Source: Puccinellia tenuiflora (lineage: Eukaryota; Streptophyta; Magnoliopsida; Poales; Poaceae). Taken from it: a stretch of 64,000 bases of DNA. Each line of letters starts with the position of its first letter. The stretch's first letter is position 1. A program made the translations under genes and the position numbers. Location: contig QRDG01000139.1 in the NCBI GenBank assembly GCA_012064385.1, forward strand, positions 527,106-591,105, in the 5' to 3' direction. Positions 34,483 through 45,530 of the stretch are shown piece by piece. The notes beneath the pieces are model-generated. The model ran no database searches. It saw only the letters and a list, made by a program, of their open reading frames with translations, and was not told the DNA's origin.

Positions 34483-35197
34483 CACACTAGCTACGTTTGA
34501 GCATGTTGAGAAGTTCCCTTGTAACAGCAGCAACTGAACAACCCCCGAACTGAAATTGCCCAGCGAATCGCCCCCAGCCAGCATCAGGAATACAGCCTCG
34601 CAGATTCCCGTCGTTTCCCAAAATCGTGGCACAGATTTTTCAATACAAAAAGGCTGTACACAGTATGCTCGAATGTGACATAACAAAAACGTCCGCGCAC
34701 ACACGGCACGCAACCGCATACGCACGCGCGCATAGCTGCGAGCCCCTGAAACTGAAAGCGGCTGACGCAAACGCGGTAACTAAGCAGGCTGGGGTGACAG
34801 CAACCGTGGTCGAACAAGCGGGGGAGGCGGGCGGGCGCACCTTGAGCACGGTCTCCATGGAGCCGGTGATCCCGGAGAGCCAGTCCCCGGCTGCGGCGGC
34901 CTCCTTGGCTCCCCCGCCCTCTGCCGCCGCCACCACCGCGGCGTCCGCGACGGTGTAGAGGAACGCCTCGACGCGGGCGAACAGCTCCGCGACGTCATCG
35001 ATCCCAGAACCGCCGCCGCCGCCTCCCCACCCGAGCGCCGCGACCGGGCGCAGAAGCGCAACCCGGCGCGCGGGGGATGCCACGCGGCGGCAGGAGCGGG
35101 GGAAGAGGACGGGTGGTGGCGACCTCGAAGGGGAGGGCCGGAGAGGCAGGGCTATGGGGGTCTGGGCGACCCGGAGGTGGAGGCGGGGGGTCGCCAT

Positions 35198-36098
35198 TGG
35201 GGAGGAGCGGGGGAGAAGGGGAGGCGGTGGCCGGCGGTTGGGGAGGAGGAGGGAGGCCGGGCTGGTCGGAGCGGCGAGTGAGTTGGACTTGTGTAGTCTA
35301 GTCTAGTGGGAAGGGAGGGCTGGGCTGGTAGGAGCAGTTGTGTACGGAAGTTGCAGACGCACGTGGGCCGGTGCTGGAGTGGAGGGCGCACCCGGCCGGT
35401 AGACGCTGGCCTAGGGGAGTGGGCCCCGCAATATTCAGGGTGGACTGGGCTGGGCCTACCTCGTGGCACAGAGACCACGGTTGGGCCTGTTCTATTTACC
35501 ACACATGTTGCTCGTGCCACGTTCACTCCATGTTTTTCGAAAAAAAAGAGATTTCGCTAAAAAAGAACGAACCGAAAAAAAAAGATCGATCCATGGTTCA
35601 TAAAATAGTTGTTCAGTCTTTGTACGTGCATGATGCGCAGTGCACATGTAACATCTAACAACGCAAGAAAAAACATAGCACCTAATTTTTTTTTTGTGCG
35701 TGAGGAAGTAGCAAAGATCAAACATTTTTTTTTTAATTCACCGGGTCATCCTTGATTTCCCGCCGGATCTTATGCGAGAACCCCTCGATGAAAAGGTTTG
35801 ACTGTACGCAGTGTCGGTGCCACCAGGGGGCGAGGAGGGGCGGCCGCCCCCCCTCAGCTCGGTCAATTTTTTTACCGATGGGTAGCTAGCTAGCTCAAGC
35901 TCAAGGATGGAACGATCCATCGGTTGCCTAGCTAGCTAGCTCCATGAACGATCGATCCATTGGACGGACAGCGAGCTCAACTCTTGTAAGTATGTACTTA
36001 TACTAGATGGATCTAGCTAGCTCATGTACTACAAGTCTTCAAAAATCGGGCCGGCTTGCGACGGCGTGGGTGGCACACGACGAGCACTCGCGGCGGAG
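35198..36098. other. Upstream flank of ALB3-like gene
   Basis: GC-rich near the gene (promoter and leader expected), then AT-rich with poly-T runs. GCTAGCTAGCTAGCTC-type repeats occur at about 35884-35941. An internal GGGGGCGAGGAGGGGCGGCC resembles an eroded hAT end. No gene was recognised. Confidence 0.4.
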
Positions 36099-36443
36099 TG
36101 TTATAAAATATCGTAGTAGAAAGTAAATCAACAAAGAACAAGAACACAGATTTTTACGTGGAAAATCCTTACGGAAAAAAACCATGGCACGCACGAAGAT
36201 GTCTCACTATAATTGGAAGGAGTATTACAAATACACGATAGGACTAACCCTTCTCGTGCTATCAATGAGGCTCTACCTCTTTCTCTCTCTCTAATCTATG
36301 ACTACTTGGACCTATATATAGTGGGGCAAACAACTCTTTTTCTTGGCGGACACGAAGCAGAGTTGTAGTCAAATGTCGTAATCCGGTAGGATTCCATCTA
36401 TATTACAACAGGTACGTGGGATTCGGGACACGATAAAATAACA
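36099..36443 (-). mobile_element. Small solo LTR, 345 bp, duplication CGGAG
   Basis: Starts TGTTATAAAATATCG and ends GATAAAATAACA, with CGGAG at 36094-36098 and 36444-36448. It shares the ACGTGGAAAA motif and the ATAAAATAACA end with 24501-24869 and is therefore the same family. Confidence 0.9.
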
Positions 36444-36448
36444 CGGAG

Positions 36449-37121
36449 CAGTGGATTTGGTCATGGAGACGCGTGATTTTGCGGAGGGGACTGGGCGAAC
36501 CTACGGTGGTGCTAGGAACAAGAAAAAGACTACAGAGAATATTCGGGTTTACAGTAAATTTTTAAGGGATGCCTGGCCACTTTTTAGCCCTTAAAATTAT
36601 TTTACGGTTCCCTTAGACGCGTTTTAAGGGTCCAATTTTTACGGGATAGGCTAGACAATCAGTCCACGAAGATTTCAATTGTTGTCCAGGGACTGATTGT
36701 TGTAGTACAATACTAAACTTGTTTATGACTACTTTTAAGTCAAATGGCGGAGTCCGTGTTAGTAGCTCTTTAAATTGTATTTATGTTATTTTTATGTCAA
36801 TGGTAGTTGTGCTTTATGAGTTGTGAAAATTGAATCTTCGTGGACCCTTTATTTGTTATATAGACTCATTTTTATGGCTTAGTTTTTTAAACCTTGTGCG
36901 TTCGCCCCCCCCCCCCCTCCCTCGTCTCAATTCCTGGGTAGATAGCTTGACTGCACGCGGCCAAGCACCTTAAAAAGGAACAGTGGAAACCATACAAGTG
37001 AACTTCCCACAAATATGTGCAGGGTAGGAGGGTAGATAGCTTCAAGAATTCCAAAGCTTTCATGCACATTTCGTGGCGGAGCTAGGGCCGGGGGACCAGC
37101 AGGGGCCTTGCGCCCCCCCCC

Positions 37122-37152
<31 letters not shown>

Positions 37153-38087
37153 CCCCGGCCCCCATGCCATGGTACACCAAGGGAACTTTTATGTATAAAT
37201 CAGGTTTAGCAACGATTCCAAAGCTTTCTTGCACATTTCAATATTTCATGAGCTTACGAGAAACAAGATGGTGTCGGTGACATGAAATGCTATAACGACT
37301 TGTCTAAAGTTCAAAAACTCTTGTATAGGGTAGAAGAGTACATGACTTCTAGATATATTTAACCATCATTAGATGACAGGTATAATGGAACATGCAGCTC
37401 ATGAACTGTACTGTAAAACTAAGGTTGTAGATAATTACCTATTAACATACATTCCCACGCGACCCTCCCTCCCCTCTTGTGCGCCTCGTCAGCCCACACC
37501 GGAGTGTTCACTGCCAGCACCAATGACCTACCACGCGCCCTTCCCTCTCCTCATCGCCGCTAGAAGCTCCCCCGGACAAAGTCTCGAGCGGTATGGCGTT
37601 GGCGGGGATCTTCGGTCGGTGATCTGGCTAACATCGGCGATAACGGTTCCGACCTCTAGATCCCCGTGACGAGGCATTATCATGGATGGCAGTAGAGTTA
37701 CGGGCAACGATGACCTCTCTACGACGAGGCGTGCCCATGGCTGCAGATGGTGGTGGCGGCAACGCATCGACGGGCCCAATTTGGATCTGATAGGCCGGGC
37801 AGGCCGTAGCTGGTGCATGGTTGCTCCTATGCTGGCGTATAGTGCTGGCTCCGGCGGCAGCATGGGCTTGGGGCTAGCCTGTAGCCGGTGGAGATCGAGG
37901 CTGATTGTGTGTTGTTTTATTGCGACCCAAATTCATATAAGGGTGGCTAACTTCTGGCGAAGCCAAGTGAGGCCCATCGCCAAGAGGCTTGGGCTGAAGC
38001 GGATCGTTACTGACTCCGATTGTTGCTGGCTTGGGTTATCGACCTAGGTCACCATATCTATTTATACCTCTTGTAAGCCGCCGGTTT
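36449..38087. other. Spacer with homopolymers and eroded repeats
   Basis: Contains C13 at 36905-36917 and C26 followed by (AC)7 at 37113-37152 next to a GGCGGAGCTAGGG piece typical of hAT ends. A GC-rich stretch at 37440-38040 has no recognisable gene; open frames there look incidental. Confidence 0.4.
37113..37152 (+). repeat. C26(AC)7 compound microsatellite
   Basis: Twenty-six C residues followed directly by about seven AC units; the exact lengths may be unreliable in the assembly. Confidence 0.85.
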
Positions 38088-40633
38088 TGAAAGAACAACT
38101 ATGCCCGAGATGTCGCCTAGAGGGGGGGGGGTGTGAATAGGCGATTAAAACTTTTTCTATTTAGGGGCTTGATAATTGCGGAATAAAACTAGGTGTTTAA
38201 ATTAACAAGCCAACAACTTAAAATTCTAGGTTTACCTAAAGTGCACCAACAACTTATGCTAAACAAGGCAAGCAACAAGGTGATAGCTAAATATAAACAT
38301 CAAGCACGAAGGCTATCACAATGTAAAGTGCATAAGTAAAAGCTCGGGTATATAAATAACCGAGGCACGCGGAGACGAAGATTTATTCCCGAGTTCCTCC
38401 TTGTTAAGGGAGTACGTCTCGTTGGAGGGGTGTGAGCTCGCCACAAAAGGCCTACTCAAGATGCCACAAAGGCCTCACCCTATTCTCCGATGAACCGCAC
38501 CCAAAGGTTTGGTTCACCTTCCACTATCGGAATCCTTCGAGGCGGATTCCGGAGCCCTTTTACAACTTCCTTGGGGCACATACCCACAACTCAATTGGGG
38601 GCTCCCAAACGTGCCGAAGCTTCACAACTCGAAGACTTCGTGGCACCTCCAAACCGTCTAGGGTACACAATGCACCCAAGAGGCAACAAGCTCTTGGGAA
38701 CACAATGCACCCAAGAGTAACAAGCTTCTCAACTTCGATCTTCACGTATCACCGTAGGGAGAGCAACCCGATGCAACAAATGCAAGAGGCAAGAACACAC
38801 AAAGTGGTCAAGTCCTTCACTCTCAAATTCCAACCAAGCAACAAATGCTTTGGGGGGAATAAGAGAGGAAGAACAAAGGGGATGAACACAAAGCAACCCC
38901 AAATCTAGATCCACTAGGTTCCCCTCACTTAGAGGAGGATTTGATTGGTGGAATGGTAGATCTAGATCTCCTCTCTTGAATCCCTAAGTTTGGGTAAGAA
39001 TCATTGGAGGGATTGAGAGGAATCAAGCTCACAAGGATAGCAACAATGGAGGAGAGAGAGCTTGAAGAGATTCAAAAGATTGGAAGAAGTGTTATTAAAC
39101 CAAAGGGGAAGAAGGGGCCCTTAAAAGGAGCCCTGAGAATCTGGCCGTTGGGCACAGAATCCCGCAGGGGCGGAAGTACCGGCCCAAGGGGCGGTACTAC
39201 CGCCCCACGAAAAACTGCCCCCAACGGCTCTCTATGGAGACAAAAAAACCGCAGGGCCGGTAGTACCGGCCCACTCAAAATAGCCTGCCAACGGCTAGAG
39301 AACAACATCCGCAGGACCGGTACTACCGGAAAAAGGCTCGGAACTTCCGGTTTACCGGTAGTACCGGAACAAGTTCCGGTGCCACTTCTGCTCGGTAACA
39401 GAACCGAATTTTCATAAGCGGAAGTGGACGCCGGAAGTTGCTCCGGAACTGCCAGCGGTAGTTCCGCCAGGGTGGCCGGTACTTCCGGTTTACCGGTACT
39501 TCCGGGGTTACTTCCGGTTCCACTTCCGCTCGAAACAGAAGCGACTTTTCATAAGCGGAAGTGGTCTCCGGAAGTAGCCGCGGAAGTGGCCGGCGGTAGT
39601 ACCGCCCGAGGAGCCGGTAGTACCGATAACTTGAAAACAACAAAGATCAGAAACTGAATAACTTTTGCGTGGAAACTCCGAATTGAGTGAATCCAATTTT
39701 GTTGGAAAGAGGACGACAAGAGCTTACACTACAAAAAGTCAAAATATTGAAACAAGCCAAGGAGATTGTGCAAAGGGATGGAATGGTGAGACCTTTCCAA
39801 GCGGATGAACCGGCAAAATCTCCAACACGAAAACGCACAAGCTTTTCATCAAGACTCCGTTTTCTATGATCTTGGGCTTGTTTTGAAGATAATCACAAGC
39901 CCTACAAGATCATGCATATACACATCATAGTCTATCATGTGAGGAGGAAAATATAAGGAGAGATTTTGACCTCTCGTAGAAGGGACAAACCGGTAAAACC
40001 TCCAATACCAAAAACGCAAGAAGATATTCATTAAATCCGTTTTTGGTGAACTAGAGCTTGGTATGGAGATGAACACAAGCTCTAAATTCTCACATGGATA
40101 AAAGCCAAATAAGAACCAATAAAGATGATTGCAAGGAAGCAAAGGTTTGTGCTCTCTACGACGATACGATCACGATACTCGGTCGAGAGCCCCTCTTGAT
40201 AGTACGGCTATCTATCCTATAATCCGGTCTCTCACTAAACATCATGAGACTGGTAAAATAAAAACCCTATCAAGATCATACCTTTGCCTTGCGCATTAAT
40301 CCACTTGTGGTCGATGAAGACGATCTTCAACTCCTCAAGACGCACCACCTTTCTTCATTGCGCTTTGCTTGGTGAAGATTCACATGTGGCTCCCCCATAC
40401 ACCAAGATGGGAGAAGCACCTCTTCGGCATATCTTCACTTGTCCTTGATCAACAAATGATCTTCTTCCCTTAACCTTGACTCCAACAAATGGAGAACAAG
40501 CAAGACCTTGACTCCAACAAATGGAGACAAGCAAGCTAATGGACACCTATAAATATAGCTCAATGCAAATATTAGTCCATAGAGATTGTCATTAATTACC
40601 AAAACCATGCATGGGATCAACCATGCACTTTCA
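38088..40633 (-). mobile_element. 3' LTR of large LTR element, 2546 bp
   Basis: Starts TGAAAGAACAACTATGCCC and ends CCATGCACTTTCA, like the solo LTR at 6238-8635. On the minus strand it is preceded by the purine tract AAAATGGGGGAGAT, so it is the 3' LTR of a minus-strand element whose interior lies to the right (40634-41737 and 50265 to about 51850). Compared with 6238-8635 the flanks align well, but the middle (39100-39650) differs strongly and consists of CCGGAA, CCGGTA and TACCGG words. The 5' LTR is missing, so the element is truncated. Confidence 0.85.
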
Positions 40634-40664
40634 ATCTCCCCCATTTTGGTAATTGATGACAATC
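40584..40664. repeat. Inverted repeat across LTR/polypurine junction
   Basis: The arm 40584-40604 (GATTGTCATTAATTACCAAAA) pairs at 20 of 21 positions with 40644-40664. The 39-base loop holds the LTR end (40633) and the purine tract, so the two cis sites needed for plus-strand priming are enclosed. Confidence 0.85.
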
Positions 40665-41737
40665 CCTTTTTAAGAGGGTTTATATAATGAATAGAGCATC
40701 CTTGCAAGACAAACGAGCAAGGATGCAAGCGCATGCAGGGCAAATGCAACAAAAGCATAAAACCCAAATTCCCTTAAACCCTCTAAACTTCTCCCCCATT
40801 GGCATCGATTTCCGAAATGGGAAGAAAAATTTAGAGAGCCAATATAATATGAGTTCCTCCATAAAGGTGATGACAATCCCTTTTAACGGAAAAATAGAGG
40901 AAATCAAATTATATTAAGGATCAAAAGATTGCAAAAAGATGAAATCATTTTAAACATCTCCACAAAGGAGAAAAGCAATCGAAAGATCCAAAGTGAGAGT
41001 TCTAAATAAAAACCGGAGAAGCTCCCCAATTTTCATGCACAATTGAGGAGTGCACAAAAATGGCATCCTTGCTCCCCCAAAATCATCTAGAACCCGCAAC
41101 AAGTGCAAGAGTGCATAATGCAAAAGCAAATCATAGCACTTGCACCAAAGATGTGGTTGAGCCATAAGAAGATACCAATTTTCAAAAATTCATCGTAAGA
41201 TAGGCCCAACCGAGAAAAGAGATCTTTTAAAGAAATATGTTCACACGCTTAGGGATACCAATTGGAAACTAAAACCAATTGAAAATGCCAAAAGCTAGTG
41301 AGAGCATTTAGCCAATAAAATTCAACATGCTCACCATGGTAGGCATGAAGTCAAAGATCTTCAAGAAATACATGAGTGTGCAAAGATACCAATAAACAAT
41401 AAGACAAGCACTCATGAGACAAATTTGGAACCACCAAAGAATTATAGATGAAAAACAAGGTGGCTCAAAAGAAATAGGATACCAACTAAAAAATGACCTC
41501 TCTCATATGTATAGGTTTCTTATTAGACAAACCATTGAAGATATACATCCGCAAAGAAACATATACATACGAAATGGTCCGGGAAAAAGATAACAAGGTA
41601 TCCAAAAGGAAGTCATAAATATACAAATGAGATTGTTGCTTAAAAGCATAGCACATAGCTCAAATTTATCTCATTGTATATAAATGAACTTCAAATATAT
41701 CAAATGCATCACACATATCACTAAGGGAACAAGAGAT
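40634..41737 (-). mobile_element. Interior of large LTR element, left part
   Basis: AT-rich non-coding sequence next to the purine tract. No gag or pol domain could be read on either strand, so the element is a large non-autonomous derivative. It is cut at 41737 by the Copia insertion and continues at 50265. Confidence 0.65.
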
Positions 41738-43639
41738 TGTTGAGAATATGCCCTAGAGGCAATAATAAAATGGTTTATTAAGCATATTCACGTTTATGAT
41801 AATAGTTTATTATCCATGCTATAATTGTATTAAATGGAAACATAATACATGTGTGGAATATAAACACCCGGAGTCCCTAGTGAGCCTCTACAGGACTAGT
41901 TCGTTGATCAAGAGATAGTTAGAGTTTCCTAACTATGGACTTGTTATAGTCACTTGATAACGGAGTCATATCATTAGGAGTAATGGTGTGATGGACATGA
42001 CCCAAATAAAGAGTTGCAATTAATCGTTTCACAAAAGTTTTGTTGTCAACACTTTTAATATGCTAAATATAGTTTCCTTAGACCATGAGATTATATCACT
42101 CCCGTTCACCGGAGGAATACTTTGTGGACATCAAACGTCACTTCGTAACTGGGTGATTATAAAGGTGGCTTTCAGGTATCTCCGATGGTGGGTTGTTGGG
42201 TGATATGAATCGAGAGTGGAATTTGTCCCTCCATGTGACGGAGAAGATATCTCCAGGCCTTCTCGGTAATATAGCATCAAAAGTCTGCAGACATGTGATT
42301 AGGTTGTAATCACCGGGATCCTATATTATGGACGAGTAAAGAGAACTTGCCGGTAACGAGATTAAACTAGACATGGGGATGTCAACGATTATATCTCGGG
42401 CAAGTAAAATATCGTGAGACAAAGGGAATCGTATATGAGATTAATTGAATCTCCGGCATCGTGGTTCAATCGAGAAAAGGTTTTCGTTGAGTGTATAGGA
42501 ATTAATATGGGCATCCCGGTCCCGCTATTAATTATTGATATGATCATGTCTATGCATTCTCGAACCCGTAGGGTCACACACTTAACGTTCCGATGTAATT
42601 AGGTTTTGCGATGAATTAAATGATGAAGTGAACGAATGGTGATTCGGAGTCTCGGATGGGATCCCGGACGTCACGAGGAGTTCCGGAGGAGTCCGAAGAA
42701 TAAGATTCATATATGGAAAGTGGTTTCCGGAGGTTTCAGAAAAGTTCCGGAAATTATTGACAGGGTACCGGAAGGTTCCGGAATGTTCTAGAAGGGTCTA
42801 GAAGTGGGACCATATTTTGTATGGGGCCCACATGGTGCAAAGGGGTGCTGCCACCACTTGGTGGGGCGCACCACCTAGGCCCATATGGGTGGTGCGGCTA
42901 AGGGAAAAAGGGGAGTCCCACTCCTAGTTGGACTAGGAGGTGGGCTCTCCACCCCTTTAGGAAAGGGGGCCCAAGGAGGAGTCCTAGTTGGACTCCAACT
43001 TGGGGGGCAAGACAAGGGGGGGGCCGGCCGGCCCTGCCCTTGCCCTAGCCGCCACCTATATAAGGAGGGGAGGGGGGGAGGCGCACCACACCCTTGGTGG
43101 CTGCCCCCTAGCCGCACCCCCTCTCTCTCCCATCTACCCTAGCCGCACCCCCTTACCCCGAAGGGCTGCCGCCACCTCTCCTCCACACCTAGCCGCACCC
43201 CCTAGCCCTAGGGGCTGCGCCACCTTGCTCCTCTCCCTCTCCTCTTGCTTGGCTTGGCGAAGCCCTGCTCGTGGAGATCGTCATCATCACCGGCACTACC
43301 GTCGTGCTGCTGAGATCATCAAGGCCACGTCTTCTCGCTTGCGGGATCAAGGAGTCGACGTCTTCATCGAGCTGTACGTGTGGACGCCGCGGAGGTGCTG
43401 CCCGTTGCTGCACTTCACCGGATTGGATCTCGAGGATAACACATCTCCTCGCGACTAGACGAGTCTAGTTGCGGGGATCGACTAGCCAACCCCTGCACCG
43501 ACAAAACGCGTTTGTTGATCTTCAAGGGTAAGAGATTGGATCTCATCTTCGCTATCTTCATCTCATAGATCTAGATCCTTGGGGTTTATTCCGCTTTGCC
43601 GCGTAGAAAATTTTTGTTTTCCATGCTGCGACCCCATCA
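41738..43639 (+). repeat. Copia 5' LTR, 1902 bp
   Basis: TGTTGAGAATATGCCC to GCGACCCCATCA. A TATA box is at 43057-43063. CCGGAA-rich sequence lies at about 42660-42790. Compared with the 3' LTR it is nearly identical outside a divergent patch at 41834-42116. Confidence 0.95.
43057..43063 (+). promoter_or_regulatory. TATA box of Copia 5' LTR
   Basis: CACCTATATAAGGAGGGG lies in the U3/R region after a C/G-rich stretch. The same sequence is present in the 3' LTR at 49673-49679. Confidence 0.8.
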
Positions 43640-43640
43640 G

Positions 43641-43652
43641 TGGTATCAGAGC
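43641..43652 (+). other. Copia primer-binding site
   Basis: TGGTATCAGAGC, complementary to initiator-Met tRNA, begins one base after the LTR end. Confidence 0.95.
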
Positions 43653-44900
43653 CTAGATCTATTCGTAGGTGTTGATGCGATTAGAACACAAGGAGTTGTG
43701 GGCATTGATATTTTATGTTGCTACCTTCTCGCGTGCACTTTGCATCTTTGCGGTATTGTGAGATTGAAGCGGCCCGGACCAACCTTACTCGTCCACGCAC
43801 GAGAGACCGGTTCCACGACTGACATGCAACTTGTTTTGCATAAGTGGCTGGCAGGTGTCTGTTTCTCTTGCTTTAGTGAAGATGCAATTTTCAATGGAAG
43901 GCCTTTCAAAAGGATGAGTAAATAAGCAAATATTATATCACCGTTGTGGTTTTGCGTAGATTAGAACGGTTCTATCTCGTTGACCCAAGCCACGTAAAAT
44001 TTGCATAAACAAAGTAGAGGCGTCTAACTTGTTTTTGCAGAGGGGGTCAAGTGATGTGATATGGCCAATGTGATTTGTGATAATGTATGCAATGATCATG
44101 TTTGTAATATTTCGCGACTTTCATGTCGACGAGTACGGCAACCGGCAGGAGCCATATGGTTGTCTTTTATTTTATGTGACCTGCGTGTCAATGAATCACC
44201 ATGTAATTGCTTTACTTTATTGCTAAGAGTAGCATTAGTTGTAGTTGCAATAGTTGGTGGACAACCATGGTGATGGCGCCAAGATGATGGAGATCATGCC
44301 GGAGATGGAGATCTTGCCGGTGCTTTGAAGATGGAGATCTAAGAGCATATGAAGAAAGGCCATATCATATCACAATTATGAATTGCATGTGATGTTAATC
44401 CATTTTATGCACCTTATTGTTATGCTTAGATGTGATCGCGACGGTAGCATGATAAGGTGATCTCTCATGTTAATATCAAGATAATAAAGTGTTCTCCCCT
44501 AGTATGCGCCGTTGCGAAAGTTCGTCGTTTCGAAGCATCACGTGATGATCGGGTGTGATAGATTCAACGTTCACATACAACGGGTGCAAGCCAGTTTGCA
44601 CATGCGGAAATACTACGGTTGTCTTGACGAGCCTAGCATGTACAGACATGGCCTCGGGAACACGGAACCGAAAGGTTAAACACGAGTCATATGAATGATA
44701 TGATCAACACTGAGTTGTTCACCATTGAAGCTACATCATCTCACGTGATGATCGGTGGTGGTGTAGTGGATTTGGATCGTGTGTCACTAATCAACCGGAG
44801 AGATGTTGAGTTTAGTGGGAGTTCTTTAATTTGATTAAGTTGAACTAAAATTATCATAAACGAGTATCCTAAAGATGTCTTTGCAAAATCCTTGTAGATC

Positions 44901-45530
44901 ATGGGAGACTACAGTAGTATGATTCTTGCTGAGGAGCTGCGTCTTGATGGGTCAAACTTCATCGAGTGGTATGAACGTCTTAGAGAAGTCCTATCAACCA
45001 ATGATCAGCTCTACGTGTTCCATGAACCCTTAGAAGAAAAACCCGATGCTTCTGCGAGTTACAACAAGCGTATGGATTGGCTCAGTCGGAGTAAGACTCA
45101 CATTCAAGTCAATTGGTTGATGAGTGTCTTCATGAATTCAGACCTATCCAAACAATTCAAAAACTTGAGTGCCATTGAGACTGTCACTAAGCTAAAGGAA
45201 ATGTTCATAGCACAAGTGAGAATTGCAAGGTTTGAAGGTCTGGGTGTGTTTCTTTCAACTAAGATGGAAGAAAATGATCGCTTAGAGGATCATCTGAAGA
45301 AAATGTATAGGATATATTACACTCTTATGGATGCTTGGGATATGGAGATGAGTGACGAATTCGCGATAGATGGGTTGTTGCATTCGCTTCATCCCAAATT
45401 CAAGAATTGTGTCAGAGACTATGTCATGGAAAGGGATTCGATCACTTATCCGGAACTGATGTCTCGACTTCGTCAGATCGAAAGGAATCCCGTAGCAGGC
45501 GGAGGAGCCAACGCAGAAGGTATATTTTGA
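44901..45530 (+). CDS. Copia gag (UBN2-type), no zinc knuckle
   Basis: 209 residues starting MGDYSSMILAEELRLDGSNF, with the typical Copia gag flow: FIEWYERLREVL, then VTKLKEMFIAQVRIARFEGL, KMEENDRLEDHLKKMYRIYY and DGLLHSLHPKF. This is the capsid-forming gag_2/UBN2 domain. The frame ends at NAEGIF before any CCHC nucleocapsid knuckle, so it lacks the usual RNA-binding end, and no pol follows. The start codon is the first ATG in this frame and follows TTGTAGATC. The frame has no internal stops. If expressed, it may assemble capsids or interfere with those of relatives. Confidence 0.85.
   Translation: MGDYSSMILAEELRLDGSNFIEWYERLREVLSTNDQLYVFHEPLEEKPDASASYNKRMDWLSRSKTHIQVNWLMSVFMNSDLSKQFKNLSAIETVTKLKEMFIAQVRIARFEGLGVFLSTKMEENDRLEDHLKKMYRIYYTLMDAWDMEMSDEFAIDGLLHSLHPKFKNCVRDYVMERDSITYPELMSRLRQIERNPVAGGGANAEGIF

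Larger units (their letters stand above)
31718..35197 (-). pseudogene. ALB3: ALB3-like chloroplast YidC/Oxa1 insertase, broken and 3'-incomplete
   Basis: Six minus-strand exons with GT-AG borders: 34841-35197 (119 codons, Arg/Ser/Pro-rich transit-peptide-like N-terminus then AELFARVEAFLYTVADAAVV), 33820-33930 (LHIPYPYGFAIILLTVLIKG), 32769-32843 (LQPQVKAIQERYAGNQ), 32133-32193 (LETARLYKLSGVDPLA), 31909-31982 (GCLPTLVTIPVWIGLYRALS) and 31718-31820 (GLLNEGFFWIPS). These follow the order of Arabidopsis ALBINO3, which inserts light-harvesting proteins into thylakoids. The first five exons join in frame. The sixth appears to have two single-base losses, after WIPS and before ISWLFPF. The C-terminal transmembrane exons are not seen; a LINE tail and the gap follow. 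It is either a pseudogene or a gene split by the gap with sequencing errors in exon 6. Confidence 0.85.

Noticed and set aside
34626..35560. Plus-strand and alternative minus frames around ALB3-like exon 1
   Set aside because: Shadows of the GC-rich first exon and promoter; only the frame beginning MATPRLHLRV joins the later exons.
37373..38047. Frames of 98, 111 and 121 residues
   Set aside because: No recognisable domain, overlapping on both strands in a GC-rich repeat-like stretch.
42875..43468. Several frames of 65-156 residues in the Copia LTR, repeated at 49413-50088
   Set aside because: Same frames occur in both LTRs, are GC-rich low complexity and lie in the leader and U5 part of a defined LTR.
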